Assembly (NCBI GenBank): GCA_902769705.1
Contig: CACXPX010000009.1
Location: 31,060 to 95,059 of the forward strand
Length of the DNA: 64,000 bases
Direction: 5' to 3'
DNA from: an uncultured Prevotellaceae bacterium
GTDB lineage: Bacteria > Bacteroidota > Bacteroidia > Bacteroidales > Bacteroidaceae
The notes under the pieces are model-generated. The model was not told where the DNA came from. It saw only the letters and a list, made by a program, of their open reading frames with translations, and searched no databases. The translations under genes were made by a program, and so were the position numbers. Positions within the stretch are counted from its first letter, which is position 1, and each line of letters opens with the position of its first letter. Positions 1-8,813 of this stretch are shown here, piece after piece.

Positions 1-1
1 A

Positions 2-205
2 GACGACATTGAAACCATCGCCCAAATGAAAGAACGAGCTCGCCAATTTCTTAACCTCTTGCGCGAGGAATATGCTGGCTGTCACGTATTGGCTGTGGGG
101 CACGGCATCATGAACAAGGCCATCCAAAGCGTGCACTATGGCAAACCCATGAACGAGGTCGAGAAAATGACGAACGGCGAAGTGAGAATACTGATAATAG
201 AGTAA
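2..205 (+). CDS. Histidine phosphatase (phosphoglycerate mutase-like) family protein, C-terminal part
   Basis: The reading frame is open from the left edge and ends at TAA 203-205, giving the last 67 residues of a protein whose start lies outside the window. The segment LAVGHGIMNKAI matches the second catalytic-histidine block (VxHG) of the histidine phosphatase superfamily and is preceded by a typical amphipathic helix (LNLLREEY). Members dephosphorylate small phospho-metabolites or sugars; the substrate cannot be told from this fragment. A strong hairpin terminator follows 36 nt downstream, so this is the last gene of its transcript. Family assignment is fairly secure; specific function unknown. 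Confidence 0.7.
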   Translation, partial: DDIETIAQMKERARQFLNLLREEYAGCHVLAVGHGIMNKAIQSVHYGKPMNEVEKMTNGEVRILIIE

Positions 206-240
206 TAGGGGCAAGAAGGCCAAATGCAAAAAGGTTATCA

Positions 241-275
241 AAAAGAGCGAAGCCATCGCTCCGCTCTTTCTTCAG
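241..275 (+). terminator. Rho-independent terminator after the phosphatase gene
   Basis: An 8-bp stem (AAAGAGCG 242-249 with CGCTCTTT 262-269) is followed by a pyrimidine-rich tract. It lies just after the stop codon at 205, and A residues before the stem could let it act in both directions. Confidence 0.6.
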
Positions 276-464
276 TTCAAAGTTTCAATTCTTCTCAAAC
301 TTTTTCACATATTTCGTTTTGCTTTTGTCTCCTGAATAACAACCCTTTCACCTTTTAAAGGGCCAATACACTAGTTTGAGATGAATTATTACAAGGTCTT
401 ACATCAGAAATATATCGTTTTTATTGATCCTGTCATGAGTTCTCTCATTGTCAGCTATCCGCTT

Positions 465-1649
465 TTATCTGCGACCACCGAAGTGTCCACCGCCTCCACG
501 GCTGCCACCACCGCTGCTGCTACGCGAGGGAGAACTGGAAGAACGGCCCATGGAGCTTGAACTGCTGCTACGCGAGGGAGAACTGAAAGAACGGCTCGGA
601 GCACTTGAACTGCTACTGCGCGAAGGAGTGCTGATAGAACGGCTCGGTGCGCTTGAGCTGCTAGAAGATGAGCGGCTGGGGGTAAAAGTGCTGCGCGGAG
701 CAGAGCTCGAACTATTGCCGAAATGGCGGTTGGATGAGCTTGAACTACCCGTGTTGGGACGTGTCACCGTTGTGCGAGTGCTGCTCTGATTGAAGTTGCG
801 AGGTGTAGCACTCGGAGTGGTGGTGCTGGGCGACGTTGTTGATGGACGTGTAGTTGTGGTGTTCGAACGTCCGCCGAACGAACGATTGCCTTGTTGGTTC
901 GAGTTGTTCATCTGCGGGCTCGAGCTGTTTATGTTGCTACGGTTTCCACCGCTGTTTCCATTACCGAATGTACGGTTACTGCCCGATGAACGGCGGTTGT
1001 CGATATTACCCTGACGGTTAGGCCGGTTTCCATTGTTAGGACGATTGCCGTTTCCGAACGAGCGGTTTCCGTTGCTTACAGAGCGGTTGTCACGACGATT
1101 GTCAAGTCCGCGCTGTCCACGTCCAAAGTCTCCACGCTCAAAGCGGTCGTGCATTCCCACATGACGATCACGGCTAGTGTGAGTGACATATGTGCGGCCG
1201 TGATAGTAAGAACGTCCGCCATTCATGCGCCAACTGTGTCCTCCACGATAGACGGTGTAGAAGTGAGGCCGTCCGAAGTAGAAGAAGTCACGGTGGGGAT
1301 AGCGTGCGTAGATTCCGAAGTGCCAATATCCAGCCTCCCAGTAAAGGGGACGATAGAAGTAGGTGGCATCGACAAAAGCACGATATTGCCAGTCGAGCAG
1401 AATATAGCTCAGGTCGAGATTGCGCTGCTGCCAGTAGATGCCGTAGAGATCGGCTTGTGTGTTGACGCTCATCAAATAGTCGAGGTTCACCTCGAACGCA
1501 GCTTCGTACTGCTCCTCGGTGAGATTCAGTTCATACGCCATCTTGTCAGTCAGGAAGAGGGCCTGCTGGCGTGCTTGTTCGTAACTCATGGCGTTAGCCG
1601 AAGCAGCGAATGTAAACAGTGCCACGAGGGCGATGATCATTTTTTTCAT
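465..1649 (-). CDS. Secreted protein with Ser/Arg/Gly-rich low-complexity tail
   Basis: The 394-residue product starts with a clear signal peptide (MKKMIIALVALFTFAASANA). A short folded region follows (about residues 21-130) with a helical segment ending in ELNLTEEQY, reminiscent of small Spy/CpxP-like periplasmic proteins, and then an aromatic, Tyr/His/Arg-rich stretch. From about residue 165 it becomes Arg/Asn/Gly-rich. From about 250 to the end it is a Ser/Thr/Pro/Arg low-complexity region with repeated SRSSSSS and APSRS units, ending in a Gly/Arg tail. A matching promoter lies just upstream. I do not recognise a named family for the whole protein. The low-complexity tail suggests an extended cell-surface or envelope role, which is inference. 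Confidence 0.75.
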   Translation of the reverse strand: MKKMIIALVALFTFAASANAMSYEQARQQALFLTDKMAYELNLTEEQYEAAFEVNLDYLMSVNTQADLYGIYWQQRNLDLSYILLDWQYRAFVDATYFYRPLYWEAGYWHFGIYARYPHRDFFYFGRPHFYTVYRGGHSWRMNGGRSYYHGRTYVTHTSRDRHVGMHDRFERGDFGRGQRGLDNRRDNRSVSNGNRSFGNGNRPNNGNRPNRQGNIDNRRSSGSNRTFGNGNSGGNRSNINSSSPQMNNSNQQGNRSFGGRSNTTTTRPSTTSPSTTTPSATPRNFNQSSTRTTVTRPNTGSSSSSNRHFGNSSSSAPRSTFTPSRSSSSSSSAPSRSISTPSRSSSSSAPSRSFSSPSRSSSSSSMGRSSSSPSRSSSGGGSRGGGGHFGGRR

Positions 1650-1690
1650 ATTCTTAGGATTTTAAATTGTTTATATTCTTGTTCACGATG

Positions 1691-1720
1691 CAAAGATATG
1701 AACAAACTATCAACTCCAAA
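1691..1720 (-). promoter_or_regulatory. Bacteroidetes-type promoter of the Ser/Arg-rich secreted protein gene
   Basis: On the minus strand the -7 box TATCTTTG (complement of 1691-1698) is followed outward by a TTTGG -33 element (complement of 1716-1720), matching the sigma-ABfr consensus. It is about 42 nt upstream of the start codon. Confidence 0.65.
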
Positions 1721-1757
1721 AAGGATTTTCCCTAAACTGAGAGGGGAAAATCCCTAT
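1721..1757 (-). promoter_or_regulatory. Paired inverted box (GGGATTTTCCCC / GGGAAAATCC), candidate operator
   Basis: Two halves, AAGGATTTTCCC (1721-1732) and GGGGAAAATCCC (1743-1754), form an inverted repeat directly upstream of the -33 element. A closely similar paired box occurs at 33917-33950 upstream of another secreted-protein gene. This looks like an activator site shared by two promoters; the factor is unknown. Confidence 0.45.
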
Positions 1758-1892
1758 AAATATAGTTGTTGATTATTTAGAGGTGGAAGAATGTAATAAA
1801 AAGGAGGATCTCAACGTTATTATAATAGGTATATCAATAGGTTATATTGGTTGAAAATGGGAAGGCATGCTTCAAGCAAGCCCCAACGTAAG

Positions 1893-3047
1893 ATGATCAA
1901 GTTTTTGGATTTACAACGGGTGACAGCCCTTTATGCCGATGAATACCACGAGGCCATGCGCCGCGTGGCTGACTCGGGTTGGTATCTGCAGGGTAAGGCG
2001 GTGGCTCAGTTTGAACAAGACTATGCCACCTACATCGGCACACGCCATTGCATAGGAGTGGCCAACGGACTTGATGCGCTCACGCTCATATACAGAGCAT
2101 ACATCGAGATGGGAATGATGCAACCTGGCGATGAGGTCATCGTGCCAGCCAACACCTATATAGCCTCTATTCTGGCCATCACGGAGAACGGGTTGAAGCC
2201 CGTGTTGGTGGAGCCGCGGTTCGAGACGCTGGAGATAGACGACAACTTGATTGAAAGCCACATCACGCCGCGCACACGCTCCATCATGATTGTGCACCTT
2301 TATGGGCGTTGCGCCTACACAGAACGCATTGGAGATATCTGCCGACGTCATAACCTTCTTTTGGTGGAAGACAACGCCCAGGCTCACGGTTGCGCCTATA
2401 ACTCAACACCCAACACCCAAAAGACAGGCTCTTTTGGACATGCTGCCGGACACAGCTTCTACCCTACAAAAAACATGGGAGCATTTGGCGATGCTGGAGC
2501 TGTCACCACCAACGACGGCACTTTGGCTGAGATGATTCGGGCACTTGGTAACTATGGTTCGAGCAAGAAATACGTTTTCAACCATTGCGGGCGCAACAGC
2601 CGAATGGATGAGTTGCAAGCTGCCATACTGAGTGTGAAACTGCGACATCTCGAAGAAGACAACCGGCATCGGAGAACCTTCGCCCACCGCTATATCGAAG
2701 CATTGGAGCACGTTGAAGGCATCACCCTTCCACTTACATTGCCCGATGAACAGAATGTATGGCACCAGTTCCCCATCTTCTCAAAAGAGCGTGACCACTT
2801 GCAACAAAGGTTGGCCGAAAAAGGCGTGGAAACTATGATTCACTACCCCATCCCGCCCCACAAGCAACACTGCTTTGCCCAATGGAATAGCCTTAGTTTC
2901 CCCATAACCGAGCGAATACACAACGAAGAACTCAGCCTTCCCATCAGCCAAGCGATGACGCTGGACGAAGTGGATCAAGTGACGGCCATTCTCACAAAAG
3001 AGGTGGAAGGAAGCAATAAATCACTATTTGACACGTTAATCAAGTAA
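1893..3047 (+). CDS. DegT/DnrJ/EryC1/StrS-family sugar aminotransferase
   Basis: This is a PLP-dependent aminotransferase of the type that converts nucleotide 3- or 4-keto sugars into amino sugars (FdtB/QdtB-like), feeding unusual residues into surface polysaccharide. Counting from Met 1893 (MIKFLDLQ, the usual family start; 384 aa), the PLP-binding Asp lies in VEDNAQAHG near residue 160. The Schiff-base lysine lies in HSFYPTKNMGAFGDAG at about residue 193. An in-frame ATG at 1851 would add 14 residues with no family match and was not used. It opens the plus-strand group with the Wzi gene 35 nt downstream. Family call is very sure; the sugar substrate is not determined. Confidence 0.9.
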   Translation: MIKFLDLQRVTALYADEYHEAMRRVADSGWYLQGKAVAQFEQDYATYIGTRHCIGVANGLDALTLIYRAYIEMGMMQPGDEVIVPANTYIASILAITENGLKPVLVEPRFETLEIDDNLIESHITPRTRSIMIVHLYGRCAYTERIGDICRRHNLLLVEDNAQAHGCAYNSTPNTQKTGSFGHAAGHSFYPTKNMGAFGDAGAVTTNDGTLAEMIRALGNYGSSKKYVFNHCGRNSRMDELQAAILSVKLRHLEEDNRHRRTFAHRYIEALEHVEGITLPLTLPDEQNVWHQFPIFSKERDHLQQRLAEKGVETMIHYPIPPHKQHCFAQWNSLSFPITERIHNEELSLPISQAMTLDEVDQVTAILTKEVEGSNKSLFDTLIK

Positions 3048-3081
3048 AAAACTGAACCTACGCACTTACACCATATTATAT

Positions 3082-4659
3082 ATGAAGAATCTTTACCTCA
3101 CATTGGCCATGCTCATCGTGCCTCTCGGCATTCAAGCCCAATACTATTGGAATGAATATGACGAACCCGAGAAAATGGACTTGGCCAACGAACTGAAATA
3201 CAACTTTGAGATACAAGCCTCAACCGCTGACGGCAAAACACCATTATGGCTCAACGCCAACCGACACGGATTGAGTTCGCTTGAGAAGCAAAACGGCTAT
3301 GTGCGTGGAAGTCTCATCAGGTCGCTTCGCGCCGATAGCGCACGCCGATGGGGAGTGGGATACGGAGTCGATGTGGCCGTACCCATGCATTACACCAACG
3401 ATTTCATCATTCAACAAGCCTTTGTGGAAGGACGTTGGCTGCACGGAGCACTAACCATCGGAGCCAAAGAGTACCCAATGGAGATGAAGAACCAAACGCT
3501 GAGCACGGGTGGGCAGACACTGGGAATCAATGCACGCCCTGTTCCTCAAGTGCGCATATCTTTGCCCGAATACTGGCGTATTCCCATTCTTGGCGGGTGG
3601 TTCCACCTGAAGGGACATGTCGCATATGGCTTGCTGACAGATGACAATTGGCAACGCGACTTCACACAACAACAATCGAAGTACACCAGCGGAACCCGCT
3701 TCCATAGCAAAGCTGGATATCTGAAAATCGGAAACGAAGAGCAGTTCGAACCTTGGTCACTTGAGATGGGGTTGGAAATGGGTGCACTCTTTGGAGGTGA
3801 GTCGCATATTCCCATGGGTGACAAAATGGCTGTTTTCAAAGGAGATAACGGTATCAAGGGCATGTGGCACGCGTTGATGCCTGGTGGAGCCGATGTACCT
3901 GAAAAAGGAACCGAATACCAGAATGCAGAAGGCGACCAATTGGGCAGTTGGATGATACGATTGAACTATGACGACGAAACATGGGCTTTCAGAGCCTACG
4001 CTGAGAAGTTCTTCGAAGACCACTCGATGATGCTTCAACTCGACTACAACGGCTATGGAACGGGCGATGAATGGAATGTCAAGAAAGAACGACGCTTCTT
4101 CCTTTACAACATGAAAGACATTCTTCTAGGAGTGGAACTTAACTTCAAGTACGGCACGTGGATTCGCAACTTTGTCGCCGAATACTTCTATTCCAAATAC
4201 CAAAGCGGTCCTGTCTATCACGACCACACACCAGGTTTCCCCGACCACATCAGCGGCCGAGACGACTATTACAACCATTACATCTATGCAGGATGGCAAC
4301 ATTGGGGACAAGTGATGGGCAACCCACTCTATCGCTCACCCATCTACAACGACAACGGAGTTATTCACATTGACAACAACCGCTCTATAGCTTACCATCT
4401 GGGAGTAGACGGCACGCCGACTGAACAGTTGGGATATCGAGTGTTAGTGACCTATCAAAACGGATTGGGCACCTACGATGAGCCCTTCACCCACATGAAA
4501 CACTTTGTGGGATTCCTGACTGAGGCCTCCTATCAACTACCCAAAGGATGGAAGGTGAAAGGCGCTTATGCAATGGATTTCGGACATCTTTTGGGTGAGA
4601 ACTGGGGAGTGCAACTCACCATATCGAAGAGTGGATTCCTGAAAAAGAAGAAAGATTAG
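3082..4659 (+). CDS. Capsule assembly Wzi family outer-membrane protein
   Basis: A 525-aa product with a signal peptide (cleavage near GIQAQ, residue 20) followed by a long sequence of alternating aromatic and polar residues typical of an outer-membrane beta-barrel. The segment around residues 30-70 (EIQASTADGKTPLWLNANRHG) and the overall length fit Bacteroidetes Wzi-family proteins, which bind capsular polysaccharide at the cell surface. It follows the DegT gene by 34 nt, and its terminal Lys-rich tail (KKKKD) is ordinary. Its presence suggests the locus product is retained as capsule rather than only released; this is inference from the family. Confidence 0.85.
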   Translation: MKNLYLTLAMLIVPLGIQAQYYWNEYDEPEKMDLANELKYNFEIQASTADGKTPLWLNANRHGLSSLEKQNGYVRGSLIRSLRADSARRWGVGYGVDVAVPMHYTNDFIIQQAFVEGRWLHGALTIGAKEYPMEMKNQTLSTGGQTLGINARPVPQVRISLPEYWRIPILGGWFHLKGHVAYGLLTDDNWQRDFTQQQSKYTSGTRFHSKAGYLKIGNEEQFEPWSLEMGLEMGALFGGESHIPMGDKMAVFKGDNGIKGMWHALMPGGADVPEKGTEYQNAEGDQLGSWMIRLNYDDETWAFRAYAEKFFEDHSMMLQLDYNGYGTGDEWNVKKERRFFLYNMKDILLGVELNFKYGTWIRNFVAEYFYSKYQSGPVYHDHTPGFPDHISGRDDYYNHYIYAGWQHWGQVMGNPLYRSPIYNDNGVIHIDNNRSIAYHLGVDGTPTEQLGYRVLVTYQNGLGTYDEPFTHMKHFVGFLTEASYQLPKGWKVKGAYAMDFGHLLGENWGVQLTISKSGFLKKKKD

Positions 4660-4682
4660 CAAAAAAGGAAGCAACATCACAT

Positions 4683-5162
4683 ATGAAAAGCAGAAACATG
4701 AAACATCTGAAATCACATATCAAGCTATTGACTGCCGCCATCGTCTGCTTGGCAATAACCGCATGCGGATGGGTGGAGATTGACCATTCGGGCAACGGCC
4801 ACCTTGACGGCTATTGGCACCTGACATCTATCGACTCGCTGGCTACGGACAACACACGCGACATGCAAGAAGAGCGCGTATTCTGGTCGGTACAAGGAAG
4901 TTTGCTCATCCTCTATTCGCCCGACTTCACCAACACAACGCAACGGATTGTCTGCCAATTCAAACGCGAGAATAAACAACTCTTCATCATTGAGCCACGC
5001 ATCTTTGACCGCCCAGCTGGTGACCCACTTTTGGAAGACATCGAACAACTCCGCCCATTTGGCATCAACAAATTCGATGAGCGTTTCTCCATTATCACCC
5101 TCACGAGCAAACACCTGACCATCGCTACAGATTCACTAAGGCTCAATTTCAGGAAAATGTAG
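4683..5162 (+). CDS. Small lipoprotein, lipocalin-like
   Basis: A 159-aa protein with a lipoprotein signal: a basic N-terminus, a hydrophobic run and lipobox ITAC, giving a mature N-terminal Cys at about residue 28. The mature part (LDGYWHLTSIDSL, then alternating beta-strand-like segments) resembles the lipocalin-like lipoproteins common in Prevotella. The start could also be Met 4698, which would leave a shorter n-region. It lies 23 nt after the wzi gene and is probably co-transcribed with it. Function unknown; a periplasmic role linked to capsule assembly is only suggested by position. Confidence 0.7.
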   Translation: MKSRNMKHLKSHIKLLTAAIVCLAITACGWVEIDHSGNGHLDGYWHLTSIDSLATDNTRDMQEERVFWSVQGSLLILYSPDFTNTTQRIVCQFKRENKQLFIIEPRIFDRPAGDPLLEDIEQLRPFGINKFDERFSIITLTSKHLTIATDSLRLNFRKM

Positions 5163-5205
5163 TTACGGGATTCGGGAAACAAACCCAATCAGTATTAATA
5201 AACAT

Positions 5206-5315
5206 AACTAAAGTGGCTGCGTCAATAAGCAGATGTAGCACATATAAATAGTACATACGGCATGTACAATGTGTACATGTGGTTTGTACAGTTCGTACAT
5301 ATGGCTTGTACACTT
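5206..5315 (+). repeat. 22-bp-period array of GTACAT...TGTAC palindromic units
   Basis: Five consecutive 22-nt units begin at 5206, 5228, 5250, 5272 and 5294. The last three each contain a 17-nt palindrome of the form GTACAnNnGGnnTGTAC separated by 5 nt; the first two are degenerate. The array lies between the convergent ends of the lipoprotein gene (5162) and the sugar transferase gene (5381). It shares period and architecture with arrays at 11915, 21490, 32271, 45633 and 62982. Confidence 0.8.
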
Positions 5316-5380
5316 TCAATCAACTATGTCTTGTTATGGCGAACAGTACCTTTTGTGTTTTTGGACAATAGCAATAACTA

Positions 5381-6010
5381 TTAAAACTTCTTTCCAAAAA
5401 CAATATTGATGAATGTCTTGATGAGCAATTTGGTATCGAACCACCACGAGCGATGCTCCAAATAATAAAGGTCAAGTTCCAGGCGGCGGAGCATCTTTTC
5501 CAATGTGTCGGTATAACCGTTGTAAAGTGTGGCATACGAAGTGACACCCGGGCGGATCTGATAAAGATAAACATATCGCTGGTCGCGCTCCATAATCTGG
5601 TCGATATAATATTTTCGCTCGGGACGCGGACCTATGAAAGCCATATCGCCTTTCAACACATTCCAAAGTTGTGGCAGTTCGTCAAGATGGTGCAAACGGA
5701 GGAAACGCCCCACCTTTGTCATTCTTGTCTCGTTCTCGTGCTGATAAAGAGCTGGGCCATCTTTCTCGGCATCTACACGCATGGAACGGAATTTATAAAT
5801 GTAAAAAGGACGACCAAAACGACCAATACGCTCCTGCTTAAATATAGCAGGACCTCCGTCTTCGCGTCTCACGGCAATATAGCATATCAAGAAAAGAGGC
5901 GAAAACAAGACCAGGCTGACCGCCGCAACGCAAAAATCAAACATCCGCTTGACATTGCGCTCGAATTCGTTCATGCCATCCAATACGTATCCGTTTTCGA
6001 GTTTGGTCAT
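5381..6010 (-). CDS. Undecaprenyl-phosphate sugar phosphotransferase (bacterial sugar transferase family)
   Basis: This enzyme moves a sugar-1-phosphate onto undecaprenyl phosphate and so starts the lipid-linked repeat unit. The start at 6010 gives 209 aa. A hydrophobic segment ([20 protein letters not shown]) anchors the protein, followed by [21 protein letters not shown], then [21 protein letters not shown], the conserved catalytic block of the WcaJ/WbaP C-terminal domain. It is a short form lacking the N-terminal CoA-binding-like and multi-TM region. An upstream in-frame ATG at 6076 would add 22 residues not typical of the family. It is transcribed convergently with the Wzi/lipoprotein pair. 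Confident. Confidence 0.9.
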   Translation of the reverse strand: MTKLENGYVLDGMNEFERNVKRMFDFCVAAVSLVLFSPLFLICYIAVRREDGGPAIFKQERIGRFGRPFYIYKFRSMRVDAEKDGPALYQHENETRMTKVGRFLRLHHLDELPQLWNVLKGDMAFIGPRPERKYYIDQIMERDQRYVYLYQIRPGVTSYATLYNGYTDTLEKMLRRLELDLYYLEHRSWWFDTKLLIKTFINIVFGKKF

Positions 6011-6163
6011 ATAGTAGTTTTGTCGTTTATATTTAAAACGACCATACGCCCTATTTATTGCATGGATAATGAACAAAAAAACAAGGAAAATCGGAAAAGA
6101 AGTGAGTCGAAAATGCTATGTTTTTGAGCATCAACAACATAGCAACATTCAATCAAAACAACA

Positions 6164-6976
6164 TCAGTTTTTACCCGACATTTTCGACTTAAGGAAACGA
6201 CGGCTGTCACATTTACGTTTCCACACCTTTAATAAATAAGAAGGCATGAACAGAAAATAGAAATAAAGATAAGACTTCAAGATGCCAAAGCCAAGAATAT
6301 CGTGATAAACTCTGACATTATACTTAATCAACGAGAACTTTTGGCTCGATAGCGACCCCTGCCGATTGCGATAGAGTGTCAACGGCTCTGTGATGGCATG
6401 ACATACTTTGCACTCCCTTAAGATAGTCAGCAACATTGCCCAATCTTGGCGTTTGCGAAGGGTGGGCATATAGAACTTGCGCCCCAAGAGTTGCGTGTCG
6501 TAGATGGCTGTAGAGCAACCAATCTTGTTATCTCGTTTCAACATTCCATAAGTGATACGCTCAGGGGAAATGGATATTCCCGTCTCCTCGCCGTTTTCAT
6601 CACAAATGATATAAGATGTACTGCACAAAGCACAACTCTTGCGATACATATATGCAATCTGCCGCTCAAGTTTGTCTGACAGCCACCTGTCATCGCCATC
6701 GCAAAAAGCAATATATCTGCCCACCGCCCGCTTGATGGATTGGTTGCGAGCATATCCAGGGCCTTTATTTTCGTCCAAATACTCCACCTTCACCCGAGAA
6801 TCCGCCTGGCTATAGCGCTGAAGAATCTCACGAGTTGAGGCATCTGTAGAGCAGTCGTCTGTGATGAGCAGTTCCAAGTTCGTATGCGTCTGGTTCAACA
6901 CACTGGCTATGCTGTCGGAAAGAAATTTTCCGGCATTATATGTAGGCATGATGACAGATACTAATTCTTGGTTCAT
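6164..6976 (-). CDS. Glycosyltransferase family 2
   Basis: A cytoplasmic GT-A transferase of 270 aa from Met 6976 (MNQELVSVIMPTYNAGKFL). It carries the GT2 nucleotide-sugar motifs: VIMPTYNAG, then TDDCSTD and the metal-binding FCDGDD near residue 95. A later hydrophobic, aromatic segment (LKSYLYFYFLFMPSYLL) may bind the membrane. An in-frame ATG at 7006 lies inside the minus-strand -7 box (7004-7011) and so cannot be used. It probably adds one sugar of the repeat unit; donor and linkage unknown. Confidence 0.88.
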   Translation of the reverse strand: MNQELVSVIMPTYNAGKFLSDSIASVLNQTHTNLELLITDDCSTDASTREILQRYSQADSRVKVEYLDENKGPGYARNQSIKRAVGRYIAFCDGDDRWLSDKLERQIAYMYRKSCALCSTSYIICDENGEETGISISPERITYGMLKRDNKIGCSTAIYDTQLLGRKFYMPTLRKRQDWAMLLTILRECKVCHAITEPLTLYRNRQGSLSSQKFSLIKYNVRVYHDILGFGILKSYLYFYFLFMPSYLLKVWKRKCDSRRFLKSKMSGKN

Positions 6977-7003
6977 ATCTCTGCTTTTGGAAGATAGCGG
7001 CTG

Positions 7004-7011
7004 CAAAGGTA
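7004..7011 (-). promoter_or_regulatory. -7 box of the GT2 gene (divergent promoter pair)
   Basis: The complement of 7004-7011 reads TACCTTTG, matching TAnnTTTG. It is 27 nt upstream of Met 6976 and decides that start. Confidence 0.55.
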
Positions 7012-7054
7012 TGAAATAATTATGAATTTAGACTTATTTATTACGATTATTTTG

Positions 7055-7062
7055 TATCTTTG
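7055..7062 (+). promoter_or_regulatory. -7 box of the ATP-grasp gene (divergent promoter pair)
   Basis: TATCTTTG at 7055-7062 is a perfect -7 box. It lies over the first possible ATG of the downstream frame (7060), so translation must begin later, at 7087. Confidence 0.6.
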
Positions 7063-7086
7063 CATCGTTTAAGATTGAAAAAGAGT

Positions 7087-8001
7087 ATGTTGAAAGATAG
7101 AATAAAGGCGCTCATAGCAAAACCAGTCGAATGGATGGGAGAGCATTATCCCGTCACATTGGTAAGGTTGCGCTATCTTGCCCGCTTTCATCGCTTGCCC
7201 AACCTTAAGAACCCGATTGACCTGAACGAGAAAATACTATATCTGAAACTTTTTACTGACACATCCGAATGGACACGACTCGCTGACAAATACAAGGTCC
7301 GCGACTATGTGCGCAGTTGTGGACTAGAGGATATTCTCATCCCACTTTATGGTGCTTGGGAACACGTGGAGGACATCCCATTCGATGAGTTGCCTCAAAC
7401 CTTCATATTGAAAGCAAACAATGGAGATGGAAAAGGCACAAACCTAAAGATTGACAAGGCGAAGATGAAAGATGAGGATTGGGATGCTTTGAAAAAGACA
7501 TTGAGTAATTGGCTTTCCCAAAAACATATCGGCGCGTTATCGGCTGAACCGCAATATCGTGGCATTAAGCCTAAAATTCTAGCTGAACAATTATTGGAAA
7601 CCGATGAAGGACAACCATCGTTGATTGACTACAAACTATGGTGTTTTAATGGAGAGCCCCATTCATTCCTCGTATGCTCAGATCGTAAGGAAAACGGTCA
7701 CGATACATCGCTGGGCTGCTACGACCTTGACTGGAATTATCATCCCGAACACTTGATGGAATCCGAACGCTATCCTATTGCCAAGAATCCTCTTCCACGA
7801 CCTCAATGCTTAGAAAAAATGAAAGAGTTAGCACGTGTATTGGCTAAAGGATTCCCGGAAGTGCGGGTTGACTTCTACGAGGCACAAGGAAAGGTTTATT
7901 TTGGTGAACTCACGTTCACTTCTCTCGGAGGTATGATGAATTATTATTCTCCAGAATATCTACAGGCAATGGGCAAGCATGTTACTATAAAAAAAAGTTG
8001 A
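7087..8001 (+). CDS. TupA-like ATP-grasp protein (polysaccharide locus)
   Basis: A 304-aa product from Met 7087. The pattern LARFHRLPNLKNPIDLNEKILYLK, then LADKYKVRDYV and a middle FILKANNGDGKGTNL segment with a distal FGELTF block (near the C-terminus), fits the TupA-like ATPgrasp family found in teichuronic-acid and O-antigen loci. Such proteins are thought to ligate an amino acid or amine to a sugar acid, or to act as atypical glycosyltransferases; the reaction here is not determinable. The following GH16 gene begins 6 nt downstream, so the two are co-transcribed from the 7055 promoter. Confidence 0.82.
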   Translation: MLKDRIKALIAKPVEWMGEHYPVTLVRLRYLARFHRLPNLKNPIDLNEKILYLKLFTDTSEWTRLADKYKVRDYVRSCGLEDILIPLYGAWEHVEDIPFDELPQTFILKANNGDGKGTNLKIDKAKMKDEDWDALKKTLSNWLSQKHIGALSAEPQYRGIKPKILAEQLLETDEGQPSLIDYKLWCFNGEPHSFLVCSDRKENGHDTSLGCYDLDWNYHPEHLMESERYPIAKNPLPRPQCLEKMKELARVLAKGFPEVRVDFYEAQGKVYFGELTFTSLGGMMNYYSPEYLQAMGKHVTIKKS

Positions 8002-8006
8002 ACGAT

Positions 8007-8801
8007 ATGCGGAACGGAATAATTGCAATAGCTATGCTACTGACCTTTGCCGCAGACACTTCAAAAGTTGGTGCACAAGAAGCCCAATGGCAACTTGTGT
8101 TCAGCGATGAATTCGACCTGCCTAACGGCAGCCAGCCTGAAGCAAAGAAATGGAACCGCACAAATAGCGGAACCAGCCCTTGGAACCGTTGGATTAACAA
8201 TAATTCTAAAGATGTCGTCTACATCAAAAACGGAAGACTTATTTGTCGCGCTATTCCCAATCGTTCGAATAAGAATGAAATGCTGACAGGAGCTGTTGAC
8301 ACAAAAGGGAAATTCTCTTTTCAATACGGAAAGGTTGAAGTGCGTATGAGAACCAACATGAAAGTGGGCAATTTCCCTGCCGCATGGATGGTTCCCGTGC
8401 CAGGAGCTGACAAACGATATGGTGAAATAGACATCGTAGAAATGTTTGGAAATCAAGGGAAATCAGCACATACAGTTCATACACATCGGTCGTTTTCTTT
8501 AAAGAAAGAAGGATTGACACGCGAACGGAAAATCGACCTGAATGTCAAGAAATGGCATGTCTATGGAGTGGAATGGGACAAGAATTGCATTGTATGGACT
8601 GTTGACGGAAATGAAGTCTTTCGCTATAATCGGTCAGAAGCAAAACAAATGCAAGAAGAAGGTCAATGGACTTTTGACCGGCCTTTCTATTTGATACTCA
8701 ACCAAAGTGTAGGAAACGGAAGTCACCCCTTGCTCGTTCCTAATGTCAAAACCACTTATGAGACGCAGTTCGATTGGATTCGTGTATATCAGAAACGTTA
8801 G
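8007..8801 (+). CDS. Secreted glycoside hydrolase family 16 (beta-glucanase-like)
   Basis: A 264-aa protein from ATG 8007 with a signal peptide (cleavage near KVGAQ), then a single GH16 jelly-roll: WQLVFSDEFD at the start and the catalytic motif GEIDIVEMFG with acidic residues near E140 and E145, ending WIRVYQKR as usual. GH16 enzymes cut beta-1,3/1,4-glucans, galactans or related polymers. A TTG at 7998 overlaps the previous stop but the ATG is preferred. Its place inside a polysaccharide synthesis locus suggests it trims or releases the locus's own polymer, in the way seen for hydrolases in other exopolysaccharide operons; the substrate is unknown. Confidence 0.9.
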   Translation: MRNGIIAIAMLLTFAADTSKVGAQEAQWQLVFSDEFDLPNGSQPEAKKWNRTNSGTSPWNRWINNNSKDVVYIKNGRLICRAIPNRSNKNEMLTGAVDTKGKFSFQYGKVEVRMRTNMKVGNFPAAWMVPVPGADKRYGEIDIVEMFGNQGKSAHTVHTHRSFSLKKEGLTRERKIDLNVKKWHVYGVEWDKNCIVWTVDGNEVFRYNRSEAKQMQEEGQWTFDRPFYLILNQSVGNGSHPLLVPNVKTTYETQFDWIRVYQKR

Positions 8802-8813
8802 AGGAATCTTATT

